Source: Rhodobacteraceae bacterium Water-Bin34 (GTDB taxonomy: Bacteria > Pseudomonadota > Alphaproteobacteria > Rhodobacterales > Rhodobacteraceae). From it: 35,445 bases of DNA. Numbering within the stretch: position 1 is the first letter of the stretch; the number at the start of each line of letters is the position of its first letter. This document shows, piece by piece, positions 9,399-18,707 of the stretch. The position numbers were made by a program, and so were the translations under genes. The notes under the pieces are model-generated. The model worked only from the letters and a program-made list of their open reading frames with translations, searched no databases and was not told the DNA's origin. The DNA is taken from the NCBI GenBank assembly GCA_900197625.1, contig FZLS01000025.1, positions 1 through 35,445 on the forward strand, in the 5' to 3' direction.

Positions 9399-10487
9399 TT
9401 AACTTTCTACTACTGAATTAATATCATCTCCTGCAATATCAGTTTCAGGGGGTAAAACATCAAAATCTAATCCGTGAGCAGCTCGGATTTTATCTTCTAT
9501 TTCATGAGCCATTTTTGGATTATCTTTTAAATATGATTTTGCATTTTCTCGACCTTGCCCAATGCGCTCATCACCACAAGAGAACCACGAACCTGACTTC
9601 TCTACAAACCCAAGCTTAACACCCAAATCAATCAACTCACCAAGTTTTGAAATACCTTGCCCATACATTATATCAAACTCAACTTGCTTAAATGGAGGTG
9701 AAACTTTATTTTTAACAACCTTTACTCTAGTATGGTTACCAACGACTTCGTCTCTATCTTTTATTGCACCAATACGACGTATATCTAATCTTACTGATGA
9801 ATAGAATTTTAATGCATTACCACCAGAAGTTGTTTCTGGAGATCCAAACATTACACCAATTTTCATTCTAATTTGATTAATAAAAATTACCATACATCCT
9901 GATTTAGCAATAGAACCAGTAAGTTTTCTCATCGCCTGACTCATTAAACGTGCTTGGGCACCAACTTGATGATCACCCATGTCACCTTCTAATTCGGCTC
10001 TTGGTGTGAGTGCAGCAACTGAGTCAACAACAACCATTGATACTGCTCCAGAACGCACTAATGTATCAGTTATTTCCAATGCTTGTTCTCCAGCATCAGG
10101 TTGAGAAATCAAAAGTTCATCAATATCAACACCTAATCTTTTAGCATAAGTAGGATCTAAAGCGTGCTCAGCATCGACAAAAGCACAAACACCACCTTTT
10201 TTTTGCTCTTCTGCTATTGCATGTAATGTTAAAGTAGTTTTTCCTGAACTCTCAGGACCATAAATTTCGATAATTCGCCCTTTAGGCAGACCACCTATAC
10301 CTAACGCAATATCAAGTCCCAAAGATCCAGTTGAAGTTGCGTCAATATCTAAGCGAGCACTTTCATCGCCAAGCTTCATTATTGAGCCTTTACCAAACTG
10401 ACGTTCGATTTGGCCTAAGGCAGATTCTAAAGCCTTTTCTTTATCCATGCTTTTCTTTCCATTAAATTCTAATAAAGTTGATGCCAC
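9399..10487 (-). CDS. recA: Recombinase RecA
   Basis: RecA forms filaments on single-stranded DNA, drives homologous recombination and triggers LexA self-cleavage. The 362-residue protein shows [18 protein letters not shown] near the N-terminus, the Walker [10 protein letters not shown], the Walker B-type [17 protein letters not shown], the L2 segment [33 protein letters not shown] and an acidic C-terminal tail. The start is a GTG at 10487 with a strong AAGGAGAT element seven bases upstream; an internal ATG at the MDKEKALES position would remove part of the N-terminal helix. An SOS box overlaps the likely promoter, and a strong terminator follows, so recA is a single-gene LexA-controlled unit. 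Confidence 0.98.
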   Translation of the reverse strand: MASTLLEFNGKKSMDKEKALESALGQIERQFGKGSIMKLGDESARLDIDATSTGSLGLDIALGIGGLPKGRIIEIYGPESSGKTTLTLHAIAEEQKKGGVCAFVDAEHALDPTYAKRLGVDIDELLISQPDAGEQALEITDTLVRSGAVSMVVVDSVAALTPRAELEGDMGDHQVGAQARLMSQAMRKLTGSIAKSGCMVIFINQIRMKIGVMFGSPETTSGGNALKFYSSVRLDIRRIGAIKDRDEVVGNHTRVKVVKNKVSPPFKQVEFDIMYGQGISKLGELIDLGVKLGFVEKSGSWFSCGDERIGQGRENAKSYLKDNPKMAHEIEDKIRAAHGLDFDVLPPETDIAGDDINSVVES

Positions 10488-10533
10488 AAGTTATCTCCTT
10501 ATTTCAATGCTGTAGCAACCAAAAACCACAGAC

Positions 10534-10548
10534 GTTCTCATAATGTTC
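10534..10548 (-). promoter_or_regulatory. SOS box (LexA-binding direct repeat) of recA
   Basis: GTTC-N7-GTTC (GTTC at 10534-10537 and 10545-10548) lies about 50 bases upstream of the recA start. This direct repeat is the established LexA site of alphaproteobacteria, different from the E. coli CTGT-N8-ACAG palindrome. It overlaps the proposed -10 element, as expected for repression. Confidence 0.85.
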
Positions 10549-10568
10549 TTATTTGCTTATGGGGGCAA
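10540..10568 (-). promoter_or_regulatory. Putative recA promoter
   Basis: On the minus strand, TTGCCC (10568-10563) and CATTAT (10545-10540) are separated by exactly 17 bases. They match sigma-70 -35 and -10 elements moderately well, and the -10 lies inside the SOS box. The assignment is by spacing and position only. Confidence 0.5.
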
Positions 10569-10662
10569 AACAGGAACATTGCAAGGAAAATTTATAAATA
10601 ACCTTTAAATATTCATTAATATTATAAAAATAGAAATAATATACTTTATTTCATTGATAATA

Positions 10663-11826
10663 TTACTTCTTAGATAATGTAGCTAAATAAAATCCGTCAG
10701 AATTATTTGAAAGTTCAAAATTTTTATAATTAGTGATCTTCCATGACTTATTATTAAGGACAAATTTATTTATTTGTTCTTCATTTTCGCATGAAAATAT
10801 AGAACAAGTCATGTAAGCTAAAGTACCTCCTAAAGATACTAATTTAGATGTATTTTGAAGTATTTCAGATTGTAATTCCATTAAATTATTTAAACGATCT
10901 TCTGTTAATTTCCATTTTGCATCTGGAGATCTTCTCCATGAACCACTTCCTGAACATGGAACATCAACTATAACAAGATCATATTTATTATTGGTTGTAG
11001 TTGGATCTTCTTTTAATAAATGAACTTTAACTGATGATCTTTGTGCCCTTAATTTTAAATCTTTCAAACGAGATTGGTTTTTATCATAAGCAAAAAGTGA
11101 AACATCATTAGAGATTAAAGATGCAATTGCCAAAGTTTTCCCACCACCACCAGCACAATAGTCCAGCACTTTTCCTGTTCGAGGACAGTCTAATTGTGCC
11201 ACAAGTGCTTGAGATCCTGCATCTTGCAATTCAATAAATCCATTCAAATATAACTTGTTTTGCAGAATTTTACGCGTTTCACCTCTAACTCGTAAAGCTG
11301 TATCAACCAGACTGGAGGTTTCTGTTTCAATACCATCTTTTTTCAATTCAGCGATTGCTGAATTAAGTGTTATTTTTTTTAAATTAACACGAAGATCAAT
11401 TGGTGCACGAGATTTTAAAATATCATAATTATTTACATAATTAAATTTTGAACTAATCCAATTGGGGATATCCATTTGCACAGCATAAGGCATATCATTT
11501 TTTTGCATATCAACAGCATTCTGTTCAATATCTGATAAGCCAGCTGGGCCATAACCTTGGCCATTAAAGATTAGGTTTATTTCTTCATTTTTTGCTATCA
11601 ATCTACCAATGAATATACCACGAGCTCCATCTAAACCACTCAAATGGGCATAGCTCCTTAAATTTCGTAATGCATCATAAACTAGATCACGAATTGCAGC
11701 ACGATCTTTTGAGCCCGCAAATCTGTTTCCACGAGCCCAAATAGTTAATTCACGTTCAGCAGGTGCACCTGCTATAATTTTATCAAGTATATCAATTGAT
11801 GCAGCATATCGCGCAGAAGGTGTCAT
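10663..11826 (-). CDS. rsmB: RsmB/NOP-family rRNA (cytosine-C5) methyltransferase
   Basis: The 387-residue protein is a SAM-dependent RNA m5C methyltransferase; RsmB modifies C967 of 16S rRNA. The N-terminal third is the NusB-like RNA-binding region, starting TPSARYAASIDILDKII and containing SKDRAAIRDLVYDALR. The C-terminal Rossmann domain has VLDYCAGGGGKTLAIAS (SAM loop), DVPCSGSGSWRRSPDAKW (motif IV with PC) and YMTCSIFSCENEEQI (motif VI with the TC catalytic cysteine). The start follows the guaB stop by three bases with a GGATAAG element, so it is the distal gene of a guaB operon. The exact target base is inferred from family resemblance; other NOP members are possible. Confidence 0.85.
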   Translation of the reverse strand: MTPSARYAASIDILDKIIAGAPAERELTIWARGNRFAGSKDRAAIRDLVYDALRNLRSYAHLSGLDGARGIFIGRLIAKNEEINLIFNGQGYGPAGLSDIEQNAVDMQKNDMPYAVQMDIPNWISSKFNYVNNYDILKSRAPIDLRVNLKKITLNSAIAELKKDGIETETSSLVDTALRVRGETRKILQNKLYLNGFIELQDAGSQALVAQLDCPRTGKVLDYCAGGGGKTLAIASLISNDVSLFAYDKNQSRLKDLKLRAQRSSVKVHLLKEDPTTTNNKYDLVIVDVPCSGSGSWRRSPDAKWKLTEDRLNNLMELQSEILQNTSKLVSLGGTLAYMTCSIFSCENEEQINKFVLNNKSWKITNYKNFELSNNSDGFYLATLSKK

Positions 11827-11829
11827 ATC

Positions 11830-13296
<1,467 letters not shown>

Positions 13297-13439
13297 TTAT
13301 CGGTATTGCAAACGTCATATCTCATGGGAATAACAAAAAGGAAAGGCCTGTTTTCGAGTTTTAAAGAAAATAAAAATATCTATTGAAACAGAGCTTCTTG
13401 TAACGCATCGTTAAGTTATTATTTCAGGGAGTACTTATT

Positions 13440-14399
13440 TTGGCACATAATTATGAAGAAGGTCGATTAAATTTACCATTTGTTGGAATAGCAACATTTG
13501 GAAAAAACCCTTATGTAAGTAATTGGTCAAATATTAATGCAGACGCCGCAATCATTGGCGCACCGTTTGACTCTGGAGCTCAATACAGATCAGGTGCAAG
13601 ATTTGGGCCACGATCAGTTAGAGAAGCTTCAACATTATTTTCTTTTGGCCATGCAGGAGCTTATGATCATGAAGACGGCATTACTTACCTGGAAGAACCT
13701 ATAAAAATTGTAGATATGGGAGATGCTGATATCATCCATACAGATACAGAAAAAAGCCATAAGAATATTGAAACTGCTGTTAGAGCAGCATTAAAATGTG
13801 GTGCAATTCCAGTAACAATTGGTGGTGATCATTCAATTAACATACCGTGCATAAATGCATTTGATGATCAAGATGACTTTCATATCCTTCAAATTGATGC
13901 ACATCTTGACTTTGTGGACGAACGACATGGTGTTCGATATGGGCATGGAAACCCAATGCGGCGAGCCGCTGAAAAAAAATATGTTAAAGGAATTTCACAA
14001 TTCGGAATCAGAAATGTAAGCTCTACCGCAAAGAGTGGATATGATGATGCCAAAGAAATGGGATCAGATATTTTATCTGTCAGGCAATTTCGAAAAATTG
14101 GCCCAAAAAATGCAGCTAATAGAATACCAAGAGGCAGAGTTTATGTAACAATAGATATTGATGCTTTTTGCCCGTCAATTGCTCCCGGAACAGGTACGCC
14201 AAGTCATGGAGGATTTTTATACTATGACGTACTTGAGCTTCTGCAGGAGGTAAGTAAAAAAAATGAAATAATTGGGATTGATCTAGTTGAAGTCGCTCCA
14301 GCTTATGATCTTACTGATACTACATCAATTTTAGCAGCCCAAATATTATTAAATTTCTTAGGTTTTATTTTTCATGAGCGCTCAAAAAATAAGAAATAA
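13440..14399 (+). CDS. Agmatinase-family ureohydrolase
   Basis: This 319-residue arginase-superfamily enzyme hydrolyses a guanidino compound, releasing urea. The dimanganese ligands are all present: His131 in GGDHS, Asp153/His155/Asp157 in DAHLD, and Asp239/Asp241 in TIDID. The following APGTGTPSHGG is the agmatinase-type signature. The usual DIDxxDP is DIDAFCP here, with Cys244 replacing the second-shell Asp. The start is a TTG with GGGAG upstream. Substrate is uncertain: agmatine is the default, but guanidinobutyrate, guanidinopropionate or guanidine are used by relatives. No putrescine or transport genes are nearby. It is divergent from guaB and ends three bases from the convergent rlmE. 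Confidence 0.85.
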   Translation: MAHNYEEGRLNLPFVGIATFGKNPYVSNWSNINADAAIIGAPFDSGAQYRSGARFGPRSVREASTLFSFGHAGAYDHEDGITYLEEPIKIVDMGDADIIHTDTEKSHKNIETAVRAALKCGAIPVTIGGDHSINIPCINAFDDQDDFHILQIDAHLDFVDERHGVRYGHGNPMRRAAEKKYVKGISQFGIRNVSSTAKSGYDDAKEMGSDILSVRQFRKIGPKNAANRIPRGRVYVTIDIDAFCPSIAPGTGTPSHGGFLYYDVLELLQEVSKKNEIIGIDLVEVAPAYDLTDTTSILAAQILLNFLGFIFHERSKNKK

Positions 14400-14402
14400 A
14401 AC

Positions 14403-15113
14403 TTATCCACGAAAACCAGTTGCTACAACAAATTTTTCTGAACTATCGGAACGACTACTTGGTGGTTTCATATGGTATACTTTTGTAAACTTCTCTTTCA
14501 ACAATTTCTGCAAATCACCCTCAGCACCACCAGCTAAAACTTTTGCTACAAATGTTCCACCTTGCTCGAGAACATCAAAAGCAAAATATGCTGCAGTTTC
14601 ACATAACGCCATGATCCTTATATGATCAGTTTGTTTATGACCTGAAGCACTTGATGCCATATCTGACATTACCACATCAGCCTTACCACCTAACCATTTC
14701 TTTACTTTATCATCAGCATCGTCTTCCATAAAATCTAAGACATGGATTTCACATCCCTCAATTGGATCAACTTCTTGTAAGTCAACACCTAGAATTGTCC
14801 CTATTTTTTTTCCCTGCTTTTCACCGTTTGCGTTGACTCTATTTACAGCTACTTGACACCAACCTCCGGGCGCACAACCCAGGTCCACAATTCTTGCCCC
14901 AGGAACTAGGAACCGAAATTTATCATCAAGCTCCATTATTTTAAATGCAGCTCTTCCACGAAAACCTTCTTTGGTAGCTCTTGCGACGTATGGGTCATTT
15001 AACTGTCTTTTTAGCCACAATGTTGATGACAACTTACGACCTTTTGCAGATTTTACTCTTACCTGTAAATCTCGTGTTCCACGTCCTGATGTATTTTTCT
15101 TTTTTTCAACCAT
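14403..15113 (-). CDS. rlmE: 23S rRNA (uridine-2'-O-)-methyltransferase RlmE
   Basis: RlmE (FtsJ/RrmJ) methylates the 2'-OH of U2552 in the 23S rRNA A-loop, a late step in large-subunit maturation. The 236-residue protein carries the full K-D-K-E catalytic set: Lys in [13 protein letters not shown], Asp in [15 protein letters not shown], Lys in FVAKVLAGG and Glu in [11 protein letters not shown]. The SAM-binding loop is [15 protein letters not shown] basic N-terminal extension (about 35 residues including [19 protein letters not shown]) is typical of alphaproteobacterial members. It lies 10 bases after the ppx/gppA-like gene and is probably cotranscribed with it; this pairing recurs in alphaproteobacteria. 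Confidence 0.96.
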   Translation of the reverse strand: MVEKKKNTSGRGTRDLQVRVKSAKGRKLSSTLWLKRQLNDPYVARATKEGFRGRAAFKIMELDDKFRFLVPGARIVDLGCAPGGWCQVAVNRVNANGEKQGKKIGTILGVDLQEVDPIEGCEIHVLDFMEDDADDKVKKWLGGKADVVMSDMASSASGHKQTDHIRIMALCETAAYFAFDVLEQGGTFVAKVLAGGAEGDLQKLLKEKFTKVYHMKPPSSRSDSSEKFVVATGFRG

Positions 15114-15123
15114 AATCGCTTAG

Positions 15124-16221
15124 CTATCTTAAATATCCCTGCTTTACCATCTGAGAATATAAAATTCCTTCTCTCAAACCACGATCTGCAACTGTAAGCG
15201 TATTTGTTGGCCATACCCGAAGGATTGATCTTAAAATAGCCGCTCCTGACATTATGAAATCCTTGCGGCTGTCACCAATACATGGGTTTTTAGCTCGCCA
15301 ATCTGGTCCTCCAGTCAAATATCTGTCAATTTCCACGCCAACTTGTGCAGATGTCATTTCATAGCCATCAACTTTTTGACGATCATATTTTAACAATCCT
15401 AATTTGGTTGCAGCAATTGTAGTAATTGTTCCAGAAGTGCCAATAATCTGAAAATTTGGTAATATTTTTAGTTCATTGCTATGGGATGGTCCAAAATGTG
15501 TAATGTATTCCTCAAAATACCAGGACATCATCGCATATGCAGCCTTATCTTCTTCAACATCGCTATATTGTTCCTTAAGGGTAGTGACACCAAATGGAAC
15601 TGATATCCAATCAACAACCTTTACCCCAGTTAGTTTATCTAATTCTTTTTTTCTCAATTGATTGCTTTGCATCATCATAATAGAATTTTTTCTATTCTTT
15701 GCTTCAACATTAGTTAAATCAAGCCAAACCAATTCAGTTGAGCCCCCGCCTATGTCAACAACCAAAACTTGCTCTGTCATTGGCTTTAAATGGCCTACAC
15801 TTCCAATTACTGCGAGCCTTGCTTCTTCTGAAGGATTTATTATTTCAAGCTTTAAATTAGATTCTTTACGAGCTCTTTTGATAAATTCTCTTCCATTCAA
15901 AGCCTGCCGGCATGCTGCGGTTGCAACAAGTCTTGTATATTTCACCTCATTTGAAATTAATTTTTTTTGACATACATGAAGCGCAGAAATAGTCCTCTTC
16001 ATTGCAGAATTTGAAAGTTTACCTGAAGAATCCATACCTTTGCCCAAATAAACTGTTTTGGAGAATGCATCTATTACTTCAAAATCACTTTTTCTAGGTC
16101 TTGCTATTAACATTCTGCAACTATTTGTCCCTAAATCTAAAGCAGCAAATAAAGGTAACTTTTCCGAAACAACAGCAGGAGATTCGATTAATTTTGGTTT
16201 GCTTTTTTGCATTTTAGACAT
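15124..16221 (-). CDS. Ppx/GppA-family exopolyphosphatase / pppGpp phosphatase
   Basis: Ppx/GppA proteins are ASKHA-fold phosphatases that remove terminal phosphates from polyphosphate or convert pppGpp to ppGpp. The 365-residue protein shows the first phosphate loop in FAALDLGTNSCRMLIARP, the conserved NPSEEARLAVIGSVG segment, the second loop VVDIGGGSTELVW and the IIGTSGTITTIAATKLG motif. It matches the short, two-domain form that lacks the C-terminal HD domain of E. coli Ppx and is usual in alphaproteobacteria. Which substrate dominates cannot be told from sequence. A non-conserved stretch of about 20 residues follows the second phosphate loop. It is upstream of rlmE and divergent from the 16.4 kb methyl-transfer operon. 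Confidence 0.88.
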   Translation of the reverse strand: MSKMQKSKPKLIESPAVVSEKLPLFAALDLGTNSCRMLIARPRKSDFEVIDAFSKTVYLGKGMDSSGKLSNSAMKRTISALHVCQKKLISNEVKYTRLVATAACRQALNGREFIKRARKESNLKLEIINPSEEARLAVIGSVGHLKPMTEQVLVVDIGGGSTELVWLDLTNVEAKNRKNSIMMMQSNQLRKKELDKLTGVKVVDWISVPFGVTTLKEQYSDVEEDKAAYAMMSWYFEEYITHFGPSHSNELKILPNFQIIGTSGTITTIAATKLGLLKYDRQKVDGYEMTSAQVGVEIDRYLTGGPDWRAKNPCIGDSRKDFIMSGAAILRSILRVWPTNTLTVADRGLREGILYSQMVKQGYLR

Positions 16222-16372
16222 AATTAGAACTTACGCACATGACACCTATCCTGCAATCTTTTAAATCTCAAACAAGAATATAATAATTTGTCGTTATTTT
16301 CATTAAGCAGTCGATAAATGATTCTGGTAACTACGAAAAAAGAATAGAATAAATTCAAAAGGAAATTCAAAA

Positions 16373-16669
16373 ATGCCATCACTTATAATTGTATATTGGA
16401 GAGATATTCCAGCCCAAGTAATAGTTGGGAAAGGCAGACGCGCTGCAAAAAAACAACTGCCTGAGAGATTTGAGCAAGCAATTGACAGGGCAGCTATGAA
16501 AACAGGTGCTGCAGGAGATGACGCCTATCTAGCAGAATGGAGAAAATCTAATCCAATCGAAGTCGAAGGCGATGCTGAAAAAGTCGCAATAAGCGAAGCT
16601 GAACGTATCAATGCAGAATACGACCAAGAAAAAATAAAATCTCTAATCGCGAATGATGGTTGGGAATAA
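16373..16669 (+). CDS. Small 'virulence factor'-family protein of a methyl-transfer operon
   Basis: This 98-residue soluble protein begins PSLIIVYWRDIPAQVIVGKGRRAAKKQLPERFEQAIDRAAM and ends in an acidic helical tail. From memory it fits the small family labelled 'Virulence factor' in Pfam (PF13769); that label is not evidence of pathogenicity, and the molecular role is unknown to me. It has no signal peptide, membrane segment or cysteine. AAAGGAAAT lies ahead of the ATG. Its stop is 18 bases from the MetF-like gene, so it leads a four-gene operon. I recall the same pairing from other alphaproteobacteria. A role as partner or assembly factor of the MetF-like protein is a plausible inference only. 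Confidence 0.75.
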   Translation: MPSLIIVYWRDIPAQVIVGKGRRAAKKQLPERFEQAIDRAAMKTGAAGDDAYLAEWRKSNPIEVEGDAEKVAISEAERINAEYDQEKIKSLIANDGWE

Positions 16670-16687
16670 CTTTTAAGTGAGGCGAAT

Positions 16688-17608
16688 ATGTCTATTTTGA
16701 ATTTTTCATCAGATAAAAACTCTGCAGTTAATCCTGCTCTTGAAGCTTTTTTAAAAGATTTTTCAATTGAAGTGATGCCTCGTACTGCTGCAAAAATTGA
16801 AAGTTTTAAAGAACTTTTACCTCAGAATACTAGGATTTACATCGCTCATATTGAAGGTACTCCGATCCACGAGATGGTTGATACAGCAAAACGGTTATCT
16901 CAAGAAGGATATAATGTTATGCCACATTTTCCAGCTAGGATTATTGAAAATAAAAAAGTTTTAATAGATTGGATTAATCGTTATAAAAATGAAGCTGGAG
17001 TTAAAGATGCATTATTATTGGCGGGTGGGGTAAATCATCCTTATGGCGATTTTCATTCATCAATGGACTTATTGGATAGTGGCGAATTTGATAAAGCAGG
17101 CTTTACGAATTTACATGTAGCTGGTCATCCTGAAGGCAACATGGATATAGATCAAGATGGTTCAACAAAAAATGTAGATAGTGCAATTTCTTGGAAACAA
17201 GAATTTTCAAAAAGAACAGATGCAAAAATGGCTATGGCGACACAATTTTGCTTTGAGTCAGGCCCAGTTATTGAGTGGGCTGATAGAATGGCGTCCATAG
17301 GAGTAGATATTCCAATACATATAGGTGTTGCTGGACCAGCAAAACTTCAAACAATGATTAAGTTTTCAATGGCTTGTGGAGTTGGCGCTTCATTAAGAGT
17401 TCTAAAACGAAGAGCCAAAGATGTTACGAAATTATTACTACCTTTCAAACCAGATCAATTTTTAACTGAATTAGCAGAGCATAAATCTTTAAATCCTGAT
17501 TTTCTCATAACAAATGTGCATTTTTTTCCATTGGGTGGAATTAAAACTAATGCTAACTGGACAATTGAAAATGGTGGAACATCGGCAATACCTGCACTCC
17601 AATCCTAA
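16688..17608 (+). CDS. Divergent methylenetetrahydrofolate reductase-like (MetF) protein
   Basis: MetF reduces 5,10-methylene-THF to 5-methyl-THF using FAD. This 306-residue protein keeps several MetF landmarks: SIEVMPR (Glu28, aligning with the proton-donor Glu of SFEFFPP), MPHFPAR near residue 80, VAGHPEGN (residues 144-151), ATQFCF (Gln186, matching the folate-binding TQFFF) and VHFFPLGG near the C-terminus. The LRGD motif, whose Asp contacts folate and FAD in E. coli MetF, is LAGG (residues 111-114) here, so chemistry or electron donor may differ. GAGG lies five bases before the ATG. The gene directly precedes the methyl-THF methyltransferase gene (11 bases), so its product would feed the next enzyme. 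It may be a reductase or a methyl-THF-binding relative. Confidence 0.78.
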   Translation: MSILNFSSDKNSAVNPALEAFLKDFSIEVMPRTAAKIESFKELLPQNTRIYIAHIEGTPIHEMVDTAKRLSQEGYNVMPHFPARIIENKKVLIDWINRYKNEAGVKDALLLAGGVNHPYGDFHSSMDLLDSGEFDKAGFTNLHVAGHPEGNMDIDQDGSTKNVDSAISWKQEFSKRTDAKMAMATQFCFESGPVIEWADRMASIGVDIPIHIGVAGPAKLQTMIKFSMACGVGASLRVLKRRAKDVTKLLLPFKPDQFLTELAEHKSLNPDFLITNVHFFPLGGIKTNANWTIENGGTSAIPALQS

Positions 17609-17619
17609 AGGATAATATA

Positions 17620-18699
17620 ATGACTAAAACGATTATAGAAAGCAAAACCAAAACAACAATAATTGGTTTTGATCAACCTTTTGCAGTTATTGGTGAAAGA
17701 ATTAACCCAACAGGACGTAAAAAATTAGCTCTTGAACTAGAGTTAGGAGATTTCTCGACTGTTGAAGCTGATGCAATTGCACAAGTCGCTGCAGGGGCAA
17801 CAATTTTAGACATCAATTCTGGGGCAGTTTTTGCTAACAAAATGGCTGAGGATCCTCGTTATGCAGACAATAATTTTGTTGAACCACCATTAATGAAAGA
17901 ATTAGTGAAACGTGTTCAAGCAATATGCGATGTACCACTATGTATTGATAGCTCCGTTCCAGGCGCGTTAGAAGAAGGTTTGGAAGCGGCAGAAGGTCGT
18001 CCCTTATTAAACTCCGTTACTGGTGAAGAAGAAAGATTGGAATTAGTTTTACCTCTCGTTAAAAAGTATAATGTACCTGTTGTTGCTATATCAAACGATG
18101 ACACTGGAATTTCTGAAGACCCTGATGTGAGATTTGAAGTCGCAAAAAAAATTGTTAACAGAGCATCAGATTTTGGCATTCCAGCACATGATATTGTTGT
18201 CGACCCACTTGTGATGCCAATCGGAGCAATGGGAACAGCAGGATTGCAAGTTTTCACACTCGTTCGTAGGCTTAGGGAAGAATTGGGGGTAAATACTACA
18301 TGCGGAGCATCAAACATTTCATTCGGGCTTCCCAATAGACACGGCATAAATAATGCTTTTTTACCAATGGCAATGACTGCTGGTATGACTTCTGCTATTA
18401 TGAACCCAGTAGCACTACCTGTAGGGCCCAAAAAGTTACAAGCAAAACTTGATGAATTAGCTTCAGCAGGTATTATTGTTCCTGATGATATTGATATGGA
18501 ATTATTAGCTAATATCACTGGAATGGGGTCAACTAAATCTAGAGCAGGTAAGGAAATGGAGGCAATAAGAGCAGCAAATTTCTTAACAAATAATGATCCA
18601 AACGGTTCAGAGTGGATTAGAACTAATAAAGATCCAAATGCAGGGTCTGGTGCTGGGGGACGTTCTGGTCGCTCAGGTGGCCGTCGGCGTAGGGCTTAA
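17620..18699 (+). CDS. Methyltetrahydrofolate:corrinoid methyltransferase (pterin-binding, MetH-like domain)
   Basis: This protein moves a methyl group from 5-methyl-THF to cob(I)alamin on a corrinoid protein. It equals the folate-binding domain of MetH or the AcsE protein on its own. It has the dihydropteroate-synthase-like TIM barrel signatures IGERINPTGRKK (about residues 24-35), DINSG, LCIDSS, LNSVTGEEERLE, SNDDTG, DPLVMPIG and CGASNISFGLPNR; the last Asn is the family's folate N5 contact. The barrel ends near residue 310. A Gly/Ser-rich tail follows and finishes GGRRRRA, absent from AcsE-type enzymes I know. There is no B12-binding or homocysteine domain. AAAGGAT lies before the ATG. It is third in the operon, eight bases before the corrinoid-reactivation gene. 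Confidence 0.88.
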   Translation: MTKTIIESKTKTTIIGFDQPFAVIGERINPTGRKKLALELELGDFSTVEADAIAQVAAGATILDINSGAVFANKMAEDPRYADNNFVEPPLMKELVKRVQAICDVPLCIDSSVPGALEEGLEAAEGRPLLNSVTGEEERLELVLPLVKKYNVPVVAISNDDTGISEDPDVRFEVAKKIVNRASDFGIPAHDIVVDPLVMPIGAMGTAGLQVFTLVRRLREELGVNTTCGASNISFGLPNRHGINNAFLPMAMTAGMTSAIMNPVALPVGPKKLQAKLDELASAGIIVPDDIDMELLANITGMGSTKSRAGKEMEAIRAANFLTNNDPNGSEWIRTNKDPNAGSGAGGRSGRSGGRRRRA

Positions 18700-18707
18700 C
18701 ATATTCA

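Noticed and set aside
16222-16372. Cobalamin or SAM riboswitch upstream of the methyl-transfer operon
   Set aside because: I looked for a B12-box-like or SAM-II-like motif and strong paired elements in this 151-base gap and saw none that I could support. A covariance-model search would be decisive.
16373-16669. Virulence role from the 'virulence factor' family name
   Set aside because: The gene heads a folate/B12 operon and encodes a cytosolic protein; the name alone carries no evidence.
17916-18518. 200-residue open frame on the minus strand within the methyltransferase gene
   Set aside because: It is antisense to a gene with clear family motifs, has no ribosome-binding site, and its composition is that of a reverse-frame shadow. 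Similar frames opposite alaS, guaB, recA, proB and obgE were left out for the same reason.
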